Positions 48,480 through 62,100 are shown, counted from the stretch's first letter. The stretch: DNA of 64,000 nt from Rhynochetos jubatus (GCA_027574665.1 CM050653.1:43784118-43848117), one strand, 5' to 3'. A program made the numbers and translations. The notes: generated from the sequence alone by a model not told the origin.

Positions 48480-48745
48480 TGTGTCTAATTTAATTGTGTG
48501 AAAATTAAATAAATTAAATTCCTCTATCTTTTAATCTCATTTCATATGCCTTTGTTCTTGAATTAGAAGACAGAAGAAAGTAAGCTTCCCATCTATTTTC
48601 TCTAGAGACTCAAAATAAGGACAACAAATATTCAGTCTATTTTCTGAAGGAACCAATAAGAACTCCTCCAGTTTCTTTTTTTTTTAATAACTTCCATCTC
48701 TCCTCTCAAAAATCCACCTACTTTTCCAGTATTCTTTTTTAGATA
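48480..48745 (-). mobile_element. ancient CR1/L3-like remnant
   Basis: The plus strand carries weakly conserved landmarks of the 3' end of old CR1/L3-type LINEs in reverse complement: ATTTCATATGCCTTTGTTCT, then TTCCCATCTATTTTCTCTAG, then a CTCTCCTCTCAAAAATCC-like segment. High divergence implies an old insertion. Limits are approximate. Confidence 0.45.
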
Positions 48746-49709
48746 AAGTGGACAGCATTACACAAAGTTGATGGACAAGACAATACTTTGGAAGTATCTA
48801 TGTTAAGCCTTTTTGTCATTTATGTGCCAGAAAGATCTACTGCCCTTCCTTTTTCAGAATTGGAAGACTTATCACTGTAGGTATGCCCTTAATGAGCATT
48901 AGGCTAGTAAAGAATAATTTTTTCCCTACTTTGAAAGTAAGAAGTTGGCAGCAGACCATGCATGTTAAAGATCTGCCCTGTTAGCAGCTACATTTGTCCA
49001 GTACCTTTCTAGAAGACAGTACTTCTGTATCAGTCTAGGCTAGCTGAAGTCAGGGACAAAACCCGCATCAAATTCAGCAGAACCAATTCAAATGCAATTC
49101 AGGACAGAGAAATCTCGTGTGAAAACCTGGAAAAAAATCAGTAGTGACTGTGAAAGCTGGTTTGCTGCAAAGCAGTTTGATTTGGAGTTTGCTTCATCAC
49201 ACTCAGTCCAGTCAGGAATTATGGCATTTCTCATTCTCACACGTACTGTCAGCAAAGGACACTTTTGAAAGCATCCTTGTTGCTCCTGCACCCTGTACAA
49301 AGACAGAATATTGTATTCTTTATGGAATAGTAGACTCTAAGAGTTTGTTATCAATCCATGCTGCTGCTGAGCATCTCAGAAACAAGCAACAAGCTTTGCT
49401 TCTGTCATTAATCAGACTGTAGTTTTTAGATAATTACAGCAGCGCAGAACCCTACTAAGAAATGCACACAGCTCTGCAGAGAGCTGAGCTCCTCTACAGG
49501 AGACATTTGAAGGTTCTTCCCTTTAAAACCACAGCATTTATCCAAATTGCCTTTCCTAAAGTCCCAGTAAGAGAATCTGAAAACCAGGAATATTTTGGCT
49601 AATGCTCAGGGGTTTCTAATTATTGTTTCTATTACGTTTTTGCTCAACTACTTTTTTCTTTCTGATAGTAGAGATGTGGGTTTGTTGGTTTTTTCTTGTT
49701 TGGTTTAAG

Positions 49710-49728
49710 AAAAAAAAAAAAAAAAAAA
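49710..49728. repeat. A19 homopolymer
   Basis: Nineteen A residues following a TTGTT-rich stretch. No attached mobile element was recognised. Confidence 0.9.
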
Positions 49729-50489
49729 GCTTTAGCGTATCAAGAAGATATTTCTCCTCCCTAGCCCCAGTGTGTAGGAGCTGTGTGGTTTAAAGCCCTG
49801 CTGAGATTTGCAGGCATAAATGTCAACTACAATAGTCAAACCTTTTAACATATTTATTACTTCACTCCTGATATTTTTCCACTCTGTGAAATTAATTCCA
49901 TAACTTGAAGTGCCACTTATTAAAAAGCCAAGACATGGTAAAGAGCCTGCTACCATCATCACTTCCTTTAGAGAAATATAGTGATTTCACTCATCACAGC
50001 ATACTCAAGTTTAATCAACGTTGTGGCTCTTGCTCTGTGTAGGTATTAATCATTCATAAGCCTTCAGATTCTATTGCTCTCTTTGTAGGTCATTTCTGTA
50101 GGCATTCCTGTGCAACCTAATCAGACATGATGCATAATGGTCATTCCTGGGATGAGCTGATATGGAAAGAGACGTGGAAAAGGACACAGAAAATATGTGA
50201 GGGGGATCTCCTATCCCAAAGAGATGTAAGACAGATGTTTACATGTGCATGTGGAAGCAAGGAGGGAGAAAAATGCTTGTATATGTACAAGCCAGGATTG
50301 GACAAAAGGATTTCCATGCCATGCTCAGAATTCAAGTACATTTTAGTCCATAGGCCAGTTTAATACAAAGGAACACAAAAAAGCACGCTCCCCTGATACA
50401 GCATCTCATGACAGACTTGCTTAAGCCTAGAAGCATGGCTTTAGTATTGCTCCAGGATCACCATAATTTGTAAGACTGACTTTGAATAT

Positions 50490-50725
50490 TCATGATAGCC
50501 ACATGCCTGGCCAATTCTATTTCAAATACGGTTATGTTCTTGGCTTCAATAATTTCCTGTGACAGTGAGTTCCATAGACTAATTATATGTGTGAAAGACA
50601 TATAATACCTTCCTTTTATTACTCTTACATTGCCCCCTTTGATTTCAATAGAACATATCTCCTTGTTCTTCTGTGATGAGAAAAAGAAACAGATGTTTCC
50701 AATTTATGTTCTTTTACACTAGTAT
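50490..50725 (-). mobile_element. ancient CR1/L3-like remnant
   Basis: The plus strand shows a series of L3/CR1 3'-region landmarks in reverse complement and in the right order: AATTTCCTGTGACAGTGAGT, TCCATAGACTAATTATATGT, GTGAAAGACATATAATACCT, TTGATTTCAATAGAACATAT, TCCTTGTTCTTCTGTGATGA. These correspond to the well-known segment of amniote L3/CR1 elements around the end of the RT gene. Divergence is high, so the insertion is old and may be shared with other amniotes. Confidence 0.65.
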
Positions 50726-51889
50726 TCAGTGCAGAATGAAGCTAACAGTTAAATAAATGGCTGAAGTATTTCATCCTGGCTGTGTTCCTCCAGAGTAAAC
50801 TTGCTTGTCTAGTAGGAGAACTAGAGAAAGATGAGTAAGAAAAGGAAGCAAAGAAACTGAACTCAAACTTTATGAACTCTGAGCAAGAGGCTTATGAAAG
50901 TACATGAGAAAACAAACGCTACAAATGTTAAAAAAGGGTCCCCTATTCAACACTAGTATCCCTATATTTGAAGAATTAAAAACCAAACCAAACCAACCAC
51001 AAACTCTAAGCAGATGAAATGCAGCACGTATGGCTGAAGATGCCAGTGAGAGAGACAGACCATAAAAAAGGAAGAGAACCTATCATGTAATGTCACCCAA
51101 ACCTCTGATACACACATACTCAGCATGCTATTTTAAACCTCACTGTCGAAGCAGTTACAGCCAACAGTTCCAACTTGTGAGCATAAGCAAGTTCTCAGGT
51201 GCCATCGTCAGGGACACACATGAATGGATTAAAAGGCATCGATGACAAAGTTTTGCAATGACATTTCTGGGCACTCGCAGGAAGGGTGTACTTCTGTATT
51301 TGCACATAACCCCCATTGTTTGGGTGACAGCTACACCAAACGCAAGCATGACTTCAACCAAAACGTTTCATAACAGGGATCTCCATGTAGATGCATTACA
51401 TTTATAAAAGCAGTGGAAGTAGATTTCAGAGGGACTTCACTGCATTACAGACTGATGACACTGGTGTTACAATTTCAGTGGAAACTGCTTGATTTAACTA
51501 TTGCAGGAGAGAAAAGGACAATTCAGAGGAACTACAGAGCTTTTGTGTTACCTTGGCTATAGGACTGACCTCTAAATACAAAGGTTACCTACCCTCAGAT
51601 CCAACATCAGCCTGCACTGTGGGCTTACTGAACACAATTCCAACTTCCCTCACTTTCCAATGACTGAGACACTGCTGCAGTTAGCTGCATCCAAATTAGT
51701 GTCAAATAATGCAAATAAAACCACAGAATGCAGGAAAAAATTGACTTCCGAAGTCTGGCAGCTTCTGTACGAAATCTTAGCCACCTGTCAAGTACGCAGA
51801 GAGCATGCTTGAAAGATATTTGCATGACTGAACATCTCTCCCAGGCACTGAGAATGACAAGATAGTAATTCAGAAGGACAACCAGAAGA

Positions 51890-52123
51890 TCATGAAGTTC
51901 AACAAGGCCAAGTGCAAGGTCCTGCACCCGGGTCGGGGCAATCCCAAGCACAAGTACAGGCTGGGTGGAGAATGGATCGAGAGCAGGCCTGAGGAGAAGG
52001 ACTTGGGGGTACTGGTGGGTGACAAAGCTGGACATGAGCTGGCAGTGTGTGCTGGCAGCCCAGAAAGCCAATCGCATCCTGGGCTGTATCAGAAGAGTGA
52101 TTCAAACCGTTCTATGACTGTAT
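51890..52123 (+). mobile_element. internally deleted CR1 LINE
   Basis: Starts in the CR1 RT gene ([43 protein letters not shown]). The RT frame then shifts within a region still recognisable as CR1 (TGGCAGCCCAGAAAGCC) and ends at CTGGGCTGTATCAGAAGAGT. From there it jumps directly to a CR1 3' tail, GATTCAAACCGTTCTATGAC. In the 28.8-kb copy about 590 bases separate these two points. It lies on the plus strand, opposite to UBE2E1. Confidence 0.85.
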
Positions 52124-54339
52124 GAAAACCAACAGATCCGAGAAGTCCAAGATCACAGTCCTTTTATGTTATGCTACTTAAAACAGGATTACAGCCTCTT
52201 CGTTTTGCATAATTTGGTCCTTGCATTTAATGGAAACGACACTGTACTTGAGGAAAACCACGCTTACATCGCAATGCTTCTTTTTGCAGTATCAAGGGAT
52301 CCTTGATCTTTACACCAGCATCATTAATATACATAACTTACATGTGAAAATGCATCAGCTATTTGTGACCAGCTTTGAGGACTTGAAAACAAACTTCTGG
52401 AGCAGAGAAACTCCTGTTGGCAATAGAAGTCATTTGGGTCAGATTTTTTTTTTAAAGGTGTATTTTCAGCAATGAAACAGTTTATGAAACAAAGTATTTT
52501 TACACAGTTAAGCTGTTCATTTTTCCAAGTCAAAGCTCTGCAAAGAGTGGGGGAAAGCCACCGGTCCGCTGTGATTAGCCAAGGTCACAAGAGCACAATT
52601 AGTTCTTACTTGCTGACAGAAGGATTGGATGGAAAAAGGAAACCCAGGTGGGTGAAATACAAAATGAGGTGTCCTAATTGAGTGCAATGACATCCAGAAC
52701 GAGTTTTCTAAAAAGGTCGTACATCTTCTAACAAACTTGGGCGATAAAGGTACAGTTCTATATAGTTCCCATCTTAGGCACACTATTTCTTACATAAAAT
52801 CTGAGCATATATGCAGGTGTGAATAAACACGCAAATGTGCGCACACACAAAATCTGTATGCCTCCTTAGCTGTACTAACTCCGTTCAGAGGCAGTTAAAA
52901 TGAACAGCTACTGCTACCACAGTAACACTGCAGAAGTGCAGAAAGACCATCCAGGGTTGATAAAAAAGGATTAGCCCATGTCAACCCCTTTGCTTAGATA
53001 TTTCTTCAGAAAACACACACACTCCTACACAGTCCTCCATAATGGCAGATGTAGAATTACATTATTATTTTTGTTACAAAATGATGACAAAATACAATAC
53101 TGCAGCACTGATCCCAGCCAACACCTTTTCCTCTCAGTCATGACAAGTTTTTGGCCTTACCCTTTATACCACTGGGATTAACTGTGGCAAGTCAGTGTTA
53201 TCCTTGGAGTCTCTTTTGCCTGCACGTAAGAGACTTTCCCATGTGTGCTTCTCCTGGGTGATGCAATGTTCAGAGTTTAGGAAAGTCTGTATTCTCTCAA
53301 CTTCCGCAAGTCAAGTTAAATGCTGAAGAAAAGGAAAGTTGATCTTTCAATAATCCCTTTCCATCCAGCTATTTTTGCTCACTTGGGATGGGAAAAGTAA
53401 AGAAAAAATAACCCTTTACTTTCTCAGAAATACAACTGCTCTCTGGTAAGTGAATGCAAAAGGTGTGTTCGCACACACCACTAGCAAAAAGCAGATTTGA
53501 TGCAACACTCTTACCTTAGAGCTGTTGTACAGATAATATCTAGTGGTTTTAAAATTTGTAAATTATTACTGATTACCTCATAATTTCCAAAATGAAATGG
53601 TGGGCAAAATAAAAACCAAGCTAAAATCTAGTTCATTTATTTCAAAGTTGAAATCTGGCAGCTGTATTACAGTCTCATTCTTCTTGAACAACTCACACCT
53701 ATTGAGAGGCACTATTTAGAGTGTACCTTACTGTAAGAGATTTACCTTTAACTGCCAGCAAAATCCAAGTACACATTTACCTCCTGAGCATCTTTTAATC
53801 TTTACAATTTGTTTCTGTTCCTTTAACCCAAGTAGAGCAGACTCCCTACAAGTAGGTATGTCTCCCCAGCACAGGCTACAGAAGGAAGGCAACCCTGGTT
53901 CAGTGGCGACTGAGTTCAGCTATCTCTCTGAACAGAGTGAAAGCAGGATCTGAGCTATGAAAGCTCCAGTGAAAGTAGAAAAACAGCTTAAACTAAGAAA
54001 AAGTCTATCTATTAAAAATGTCCAACGTGGATTACAAGTTGTGACCAGCGGCTGTTGTACTGTTTTTACACACTTTTCCCAGTCGGGCAAAGAATAATCA
54101 AGAGACTCATCATCTCAATAAGTACTCTTACTGTAAACAGCTAGTGTTGAAAGTCAGACCCTTAATAAATATATGCATTTAATTTTACTCCTGAGACATG
54201 CAGTTCTACTACATACACAAAGAGGTACGGAAAGAATCAAAAATGCAGGATAATTCAAGCCCTTGTTTCCTTCAGTACTGCTTCTAAAGAGACACTTGAA
54301 CACATAAAATAAATCACCTTCCATAATCCTGTGGGTGGG

Positions 54340-54962
54340 TGTTCTGGTTTTAGTCGGGACAGTTAATTTTCCTCACAGTAGCTAGTATGTGACGGTGTTT
54401 GGGATTTGTGCTGAGAATAATACTGATAACACACTATTGTTTTTAGTTGTTGCTAAACAATGTTTATATCAAGTCAAGGCCTTTTCCAGTTTCTGATACT
54501 GCCTCTCTGTTCCCAGCTTCTCTACAGGAGGCTGAGAGAGGACACAGCCAGGACAGCTGACCCAAACTGGGCAAGGGACATTTCATGCCATCAAGCATCA
54601 TGCTCAGTATATCAGCTGGGGGAGTTGGCCAGGAGGGGAATTGCTGCCTGGGGACAGGCTGAGCGTCGGTTGGCCAGTGGTGAGCAGTTTTATCTTCATT
54701 TTGTTTTCCTTCCCTTTTTCCTTTTTTAATAATATATTATTAGCACTATTCTTATTATTAGTAGTATTTTCATTACATACTATTAGTAGTAGTACAATTA
54801 TTTTATTTCACTTGCTTCAATTATTAAACGGTTCTTATCTCAACCCACAAGTTCTCTTATCTTTTTCCTCTGATTCTCTTCTCCGTCCCACCGGAGGGGG
54901 GGGGGGGGGGTGAGCGAGCAGCTCTGTGGTACTTGGTTGCTTACGGGGGCTAAACCATGACA
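54340..54962 (+). mobile_element. avian ERVL-type solo LTR
   Basis: A 623-base fossil LTR bounded by TGTTCTGG and CCATGACA (TG...CA ends). Its parts match the common avian ERVL-type LTR as I remember it: a U3 start with GTTAATTTTCCTC, an AGGACAGCTGACCCAAACTG block, a promoter-like stretch near 54610-54640, an AT-rich TTATTA segment (54727-54800), a polyadenylation-signal region near 54822, and a GAG-like G run before TGAGCGAGCAG near the end. No internal retroviral sequence is attached on either side, so it is a solo LTR left by recombination. Five-base flanks are similar but not identical (GTGGG and GTGTG), consistent with an aged target-site duplication. Moderate age. Confidence 0.88.
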
Positions 54963-57900
54963 GTGTGCTAAGGATGCATACAGGACTGATTCCTTACAGG
55001 CATACAAGTATTCAAAAACCCAGAACAGCTTAACAGACATCCCCTCATCTAGATCAATGTCTTACTGCACATGCATTTATCTTCTTCCTTTCTCTGTTTG
55101 CTATATGCTCGCTTGCTCTGCAGTTGCTGAAGTTTCCTAAAATCAGAGGATTGTAACAGTCAAACCAACGCACAAAGACAAAAAACCCCAATCCCCCCTC
55201 CAAAACACCCCAACAAACAAACAAAAACACCGCACAACATGCCTTAGCCTTTTTTATACTGTGAAACAGGACAATAAACGTGAATAAGGAAGCAACATGA
55301 ATCTGTGCATGGCATTATTATTATTTTTAAAGAACCACCACTATGTCCAACAACTAATGGTTCCAAAGAGACAAAAAGGTCAAAAATGTGAGTTTCTCCC
55401 TACTGAACAGAGATCACACATATGAGCCTTTGGGAGAGTATAACTTCATAATTATATTGTATAAACCCTACTAGAGAATAACCTTATATAAACCCCAGCA
55501 CACTAAATAGAGAGATCTTTCCTTCAGAAGCCAAAAGAAAGATGCACTGTTCCATCCAGCTGTCTCAGCATAATTAATAACTTCAAAAAGGAAGAAAAAA
55601 AGAAATGCCCACCCTCTTTGTGTATAACCAGCTGAGAAAAAGAAAATTACTGGCTATACATAAACCAGTAAGGTGCTCATGTAGTTGAGCAGAATCTAGC
55701 ACTTTTTAAGAAACAAAGGGTAAATCATGCATATTGTACATTAAACCCCACAACTCTTCTAGTGACCCTGAACTCTAGTAATATTACCAGCAACACACAA
55801 ACCCACTTATTTCTGGACACCGTTCATTCACTATCTCCAGCAAGGAGTGAAATTCAGCACTTGACCTAGTGTGTCATTAGGATACCACACATTATCTTCC
55901 AGGAAAGTCAATCTAAGCAAACACCACAGTTCCATTACTATTTTAATAACCAGAAAACAAGATTCTCCCTCTGTAAAGAAATCACTGCTAAAACAGCAAT
56001 CAGATGACTTTCCAGATGCGTCATTCAATGTGTACATTAGAGAAAGATTAGTAAAAATACTGACCAAAGAATCTTTTGTTTGCCTGGCATACAGCTGTCT
56101 GCTGCGTAAACGCTCATACAGGCTCATCTACTGCACGTCCCATGTCCCCATAACCCCAAAGTGAAGTTTAGATGCACCCTCTTGACCAGAAACCCTTCGA
56201 GACGATAAAATACACTTTTCCAACAATCAAAGAGTACCACAAAGATGAGAAATGTAAATTCTTACGTATATCTTGCGCTCAGGATTATCCCAACTGCCCA
56301 TTTAAGCATTTTAAAAACACTTTCCTCTTTTCCTTTCATCAAGATCATCTGATTTATGATCCAAATACTTAAGCAATTAAAAAAAAAGTTTTTAAAAAAA
56401 AATCTATATACATTCAGTAGTTTAGCTGATCACCGCTACTTCATTTGCAAGTAAATTAATAAAATAAGAATGATTTTGTCTATTTCTTAATTCTTCCTCA
56501 TCAACATTTTCTTTCTGACAACAGGATAACCTTGCCTCTTCTGATCCCTGTGGGCATGGGCTGCAGACTTTAGCAGCTGTGATGGCTTACTGCTGAAGGA
56601 TCAGTGCAGCCATCAGGAAGGAGAAGGGGCCAGAACCTGCTCAGCTTAGCAGGATAAGGAAGCAAAAGACACTAGCGCCATTCCTCACAAGCCTGTGATG
56701 GTTTGCAGAAAGAGGCTCAGCTCCATGGACAGGCTCTCTTTTGCAGAACTTACACCATACTGGTGACCTGGGACACATCAGATTGTAGTGAAGAGAGAGC
56801 CTAGCAAAGAGGTACAGAGTGCACTGAGAAACTATGCAAGAGACTGGCAGGTTTACTACCAGAAAGGGATCTCGCAAAATGCAGTTTTTTCCTCTGTTGT
56901 TCTCTGCTTTTAAGGGTCACATCTAACCCCACCCTATATCTTCACTCTTTCCTAGCGTGTAATAGCTCAGCCATCGACTCGAGCTCCGTCCTCTTTTTCC
57001 CCATTCGTTCTGAATCGATGAAGACTGCTGCAAATAGAACAGACTTCACTAGGTAACAGACAAGTCTCCTTCCCAGATCCAGACCCCAATCAACACTCCT
57101 TCCTTATCTCTCTTCAAGCCAAGCTGTGAATCACTAACAAATCCCATCCAGCTGTTCATCCAGCCATGAGAGGTCACAGCACATCCCCACTTACCCTCAG
57201 CCCTTTACTCTGCTGCTACAGCTTTCGGCTGGACCCTGCCGGTTCATCGCATCCCCGCTGCAGTGTGTTACCACACAAAGGCTCCACTGCCCAACCCCTA
57301 TTCTTCAGTCTTTCCTGGCAAAATCCAGTGCTAGTTATTAAAGATGCCCTAAATAGCTAGTTCTATGCTACTTAGCACTGCAGTGAAACATGCTCCCGAA
57401 TAACCCCAACGCTAAATTATTTGTCTGAACTTTACATCTCTTCATAAATAAGACTCTGCTACGAAAAGCAGAGCAAAAATCCTTGTAAAGAAACGTGAAA
57501 AGTACAGCTTGCACCGTCTATGGGTTACAAAATTTGCATTTTCCCTGGGAAAAAAAACAACGTACAAGACATACCTGATACATTCCAAAACCTCAAATGT
57601 AACATAATATTTATAGTCATTAGGAGTTAAGTACACACACTGAATACTAACTACTTTAAATTGGAATGTCTCTGCACATGTGATAGTTCTGCAATTTAAC
57701 TAGTATTTCCCTAACAAATAGTTACAGTCCTCTTAGTTATTGAGGTGGAAGGTGAAGTAGGAGCACAAAGACAGCAAAGAAAGCGATTAGCTGTTGGACA
57801 CCTTTATTATTTCTCTGCCACTATCCAGGAAGAAAAAAACCCCGACACTAATATATCTCAAAACACATTATCCCATTACAATGTAGTAGTATCACAAAGT

Positions 57901-58639
57901 AACAGCTGTGATAACCTTGATGTGCACAAAACCGGAAAATAACCAAATCACATATTCAAGATAATACAATAGCTGCTGAATAAAACAACTCGCTTATTTA
58001 CCTCAATCAGATAAGGGAAAAAAATGCAATGCCGCAACAGAAGTGGAATTTCTTCCTTTTTTTTTTGGGAAGGGGGGATAGGGAGACATCTACAAGCCCA
58101 AGGACTAAACCTGCTTTATTATTAAAGAACATTGAAACCTAGCTGGGAATTTACATACCACTTTGCAAACAGCCACAAAAGTGAAAAGTCCTTTGCCCTG
58201 AAAATTTTACAGTCTAAATTCAGCAAGACAAACGCATGAAGGTTAACCCTTCACGAAAGCAAGGCGTGGCCAAGTGACAGGAAACAAGGGCTTGCTTTAA
58301 ACGTCAAAAGCATCAACAGAAGGGAGACAAGAACTGTGCCATAAAGGGCATAAGTCAAACGTTTTATGTGGCTAAAAGCAATGTCAAGTGGACCAAGGAA
58401 ACAGAAAGGAGACTGAAGTTAGTGGGCTGGAATAAGGGACGACGGGGTGGTGGAAGGAGGTCATTTTGTGGGTGCTCCATGTAGAATGTAAAAAGCCATC
58501 TGGGGTCACGTAATTCAGGACCCTACTCCTGGCAGCGGTAAGAGCAGATACTCCTCAGAACAGGTGACTGGCCACTATCTGCAGTCCATTCCCCTTGTCC
58601 TCCCACAGCATCCACAGCCACTGGATTAGAGGTGCTAAA

Positions 58640-58830
58640 GGGTACATCCCCAACTTTTCTCTTTGTGTCTATTTTTGGACTTGTTGCCCGTGAATTTGTT
58701 CAACCCATCTCCGAGTGTGCTGATACATCTGCCTCCACAACCTCCCACATGAACAGCTTCCAGAACTCCACTGCCTACTGGGTAGAAGGACTAATCTGTT
58801 CTAAAATATCTAACAGTTTCAGTGAATATC
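58640..58830 (-). mobile_element. possible ancient CR1-like remnant
   Basis: The plus strand has CATCTGCCTCCACAACCTCC, AACAGCTTCCAGAACTCCAC and GGGTAGAAGGACTAATCTGT in an order that loosely recalls the reverse complement of an old CR1/L3 3' region. The match is weak and limits are approximate. Confidence 0.3.
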
Positions 58831-59009
58831 TTTGTTTCTAGTATTATTGAATTTACTGAATAACAGCTCTTGCCATGCTTCTCTTCCAGTTGCTACAAAA
58901 GCAAGGTGTGCTCCTTTGGGAGATGCAGGTTCTTAGTGCCTTCAACACAAGGCCTTGAGACTGAGTTTCAAGTAGTTTTTGAAGTTTCCTGTGCTTTTTG
59001 CTTGCTTAC

Positions 59010-59110
59010 TTCTTTCCCTCTCCTCCTCCTGCCCCCTCTCTCCTCTGCCTTTCTCTCTCTCTGCTCCTTTCTTGCCATCGCTTCCCCAATTTTCTTCTCC
59101 CACTCCTCAC
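59010..59110. repeat. pyrimidine-rich tract
   Basis: About 100 bases almost wholly C and T on the plus strand (CTCTCCTCC, CCCTCTCTCC, TCTCTCTCTC segments), in the long UBE2E1 intron. It is purine-rich in the transcript sense. Confidence 0.75.
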
Positions 59111-62100
59111 ATCTCGTGTGCTTCTAGGACAGCCCGTGGCTCAAGAGCTGCATGTGGCTCATGCCACGGTTCAAGGAGGCCTGCAAAGACACAGTTGGGC
59201 ACCTGTTACATGCATTCTTCAAGGTATAGTAGGTTCTGCCTTCCTGATTTACAGAGCACTGTAAACAGTGTAAGATTGTGTAAGCTCGTTGGCTTTATCA
59301 CCATAGGAATATTTTGCCTCCCACTTGGGGGTGTAATACAAGCAGCACAGCAAAAACTATTGTTGCAGCTTGCAGGCTTGCCTGTTTTAAAAATTCACTC
59401 ACGCTCAAGAGCAGGTTGGCCCATGAATGGTCCTCTCCATTCAGGAGGAGGATGCCCCATCTCTTGTGCTCCTTCTAGAAGGCAATAAGAAAGTGGAGCT
59501 AAATTGCTGGAGCAGAAAAAGAATCAAACTGTCTCCACTTCCACCTTTGCTGCAACTATTTCAGCAACCAGTGCCAAACTGCCTCAGCTGCCCCGACGGG
59601 CCATCTCTCTCGGCTGTCCCTTACAGTCACCATTAATGCCTTGCACAATCTTGCTGTCCATAGGAACATAACATCCTTCTGCCTCGACTGCTTTTACGTC
59701 TTTTTCTGTTCCTCACCTGCAACTCATTCATTCTCTCAGTTTTACCAATACCTGCAATTAATTTCATACAGGGAGTGAGAGGATGGAAAAATGCTATTCT
59801 AAAGAAAGTATTCAAACTTCACTAGAGATTTCAATCCTGGGATACAACTAAAATACAAGCAGCAGGGCAGCAAAAGGCCTGGAACTAGTTACATTCAAAA
59901 CCTAGGTCTCCTAGGTCATTCTTTTCACTACTCTACATCATCTTCCCTGATTTCCTAGATCGCAAAGGTGTTGTCGAAGCAGGAAGGAAAGCACTGCCAC
60001 AGCTTTAATACAACGAAGAACTCCAGTCAGATTCACGATATTGCGAGATTTTACTTGGCACAGCTATTTAAAGCCTTGTCTTTCACCTCTTTCCCACAGT
60101 CCTCCAAGCATAAGTAGGCATAAACATTTTTGTCAGAAGTCAGAGCCCTACAAAAATATAAGGAGATTTTCTAATTAAGAATTACCGCATCAAAACCAAA
60201 ACTAGACAATTCTTCTTGATAAGCAACTTACAAGGAAGTCAAAGAGGATGCCAACTATAAAAGCTTGCATGCATCACCTAATTTATCTCCTTTAAAAAGG
60301 TTACCATGACATACAGAAAATAATGTGCAAACATAGTATTACAACAATCAGTTTGATTGATCAGAAACTTCTGATGAAATGACCTTTTGTAGGATACTAC
60401 AGTATTGATATAACTGCTTTAAAACCATGTTATTATAACTGTGTGCATTTAGCAATCTTTCAAAACCATCTGCAGCAGTTAAACGCTGCTTTAATTAAAT
60501 ATATTGCACTTTTTCCACCATTTATAGGCCACTTCTCAGAGCAGTCTACACAGAATACAAAATAACACACTGAAACTTTCTAGTTGTCCACTTGAACATT
60601 TCTAACATAACAGATCCATAACCATCATCACCTAAATTAGCAACTTAAATCTTCAGATATTCAAATTGCATGTAAAACCTTTGACAGTTCCCCTGACAGG
60701 CTTCCTTGTATAATTATCACTACTGTCTCCAAGAACTCTGACAAAAGTTCCTAGTCCATACCAGAAGTACTCTTCTTCTTTTCATCACTTCCCCTATTGG
60801 GAAAAGACACTTTTGATTTCAGAATTAATTTTTAATGTTTGAGGGTCTTTCCACTCCTGTGTGCAACTCTCTGTAGGATCCTAGGCATCAAAAGAAAAAC
60901 GAAAGACCTCAAGACCCCTCTCCTTATTTCTCCTTAACAGACACTGGAATTAGCTCACTGGCAAAAATCTAGTGCTCAGATACCCACAGTGGAAAAAGCA
61001 TTAAATATTAGCTGCCCACCTGCCCCAGGAAGCACCCTTCCCTCTAGCCCACAACATTCGCTATTGTCGTTACAATTCCCCATACCAGTTCCAGATTCTC
61101 TGCGTTTCCAGCAAATCCAGCAGCTCCAGAGGGAAAGGTGAGAAATCTCTTAAATAATCATTTACACTGATACAAAGTGCAAAACACACCTATTAACATG
61201 CTGATCTGATTTGGTTTACACTCACTTTTGACTCTAAAAGTTGAAGCCCCGGGAGGAATCAAGCCCTGAGTTCTGCACTGACTCACAGAAGCAAAGAAAT
61301 TTAACAGGACCCTACATCATTAGTGGTACAGCATCTTTAATCCAATTAGTTTGTATTTTCTCAGACAAATGAACCGCCAAAACTTGGCCTGGACCCAGTT
61401 CTCGAAACAGCTCAACTTAATCTTACCTGATCTGTATTTTCAGTTGTGAAATCAAGGAAAAGATTGAGGGGGGGCAATCAAATACCACATCTGCTCTGAG
61501 CTACAGCCTGCATGCCCCCCTCTCCTTTTTCTCCCTGACCTCGCATCTCAGGGTGTCCAGGCTAATAAAGAACATTGCGTATTGGATGCTGAAGTTATTT
61601 AAGCATATGGATACGTTACAGATTGTCCTGGTAATGTCAGTTAGCCCCTCACACACAGAAAATACACATTAAATGCACTGTAGCAACCATTACACTTTCC
61701 ACAAAAGCCTTGGAAGGCCAATTGCATGTTGCTGAAATTTGCAAATTGGGAAGAGAAACAAGAAAACCCCTCTGGATTCCAGAGTGTGCAGTGTTTATTT
61801 TGACAGTTGTAGTTTATTTATAGTACTTGACAATGCATGTTCTCTAGTTCATCTTGTAAAATAATGAAGTCAGTATTTAGACCTCCACTGTTAAGCCTCA
61901 GAGGGAAAAGTTAAGCATAAACTTATTTCATTCAAATAAATGTGCAGATAGGCAAGATTCTGCTATTATGACTAAATTACATCATTAATTTAAGTTAGTT
62001 TAAAGCACGTTGGTGGAGAAAGCATAGCCCTTAACTTTGTATATGGTGTGCAAGTCTACACAGATGTGCAATTATCTCTTAACCCACTCACACAAAATGG

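Noticed and set aside
49144-50363. Open frames of 78-92 codons at 49144-49422 and 50127-50363
   Set aside because: No known domain, no splice-supported context and AT-rich intronic setting; lengths are within chance expectation.
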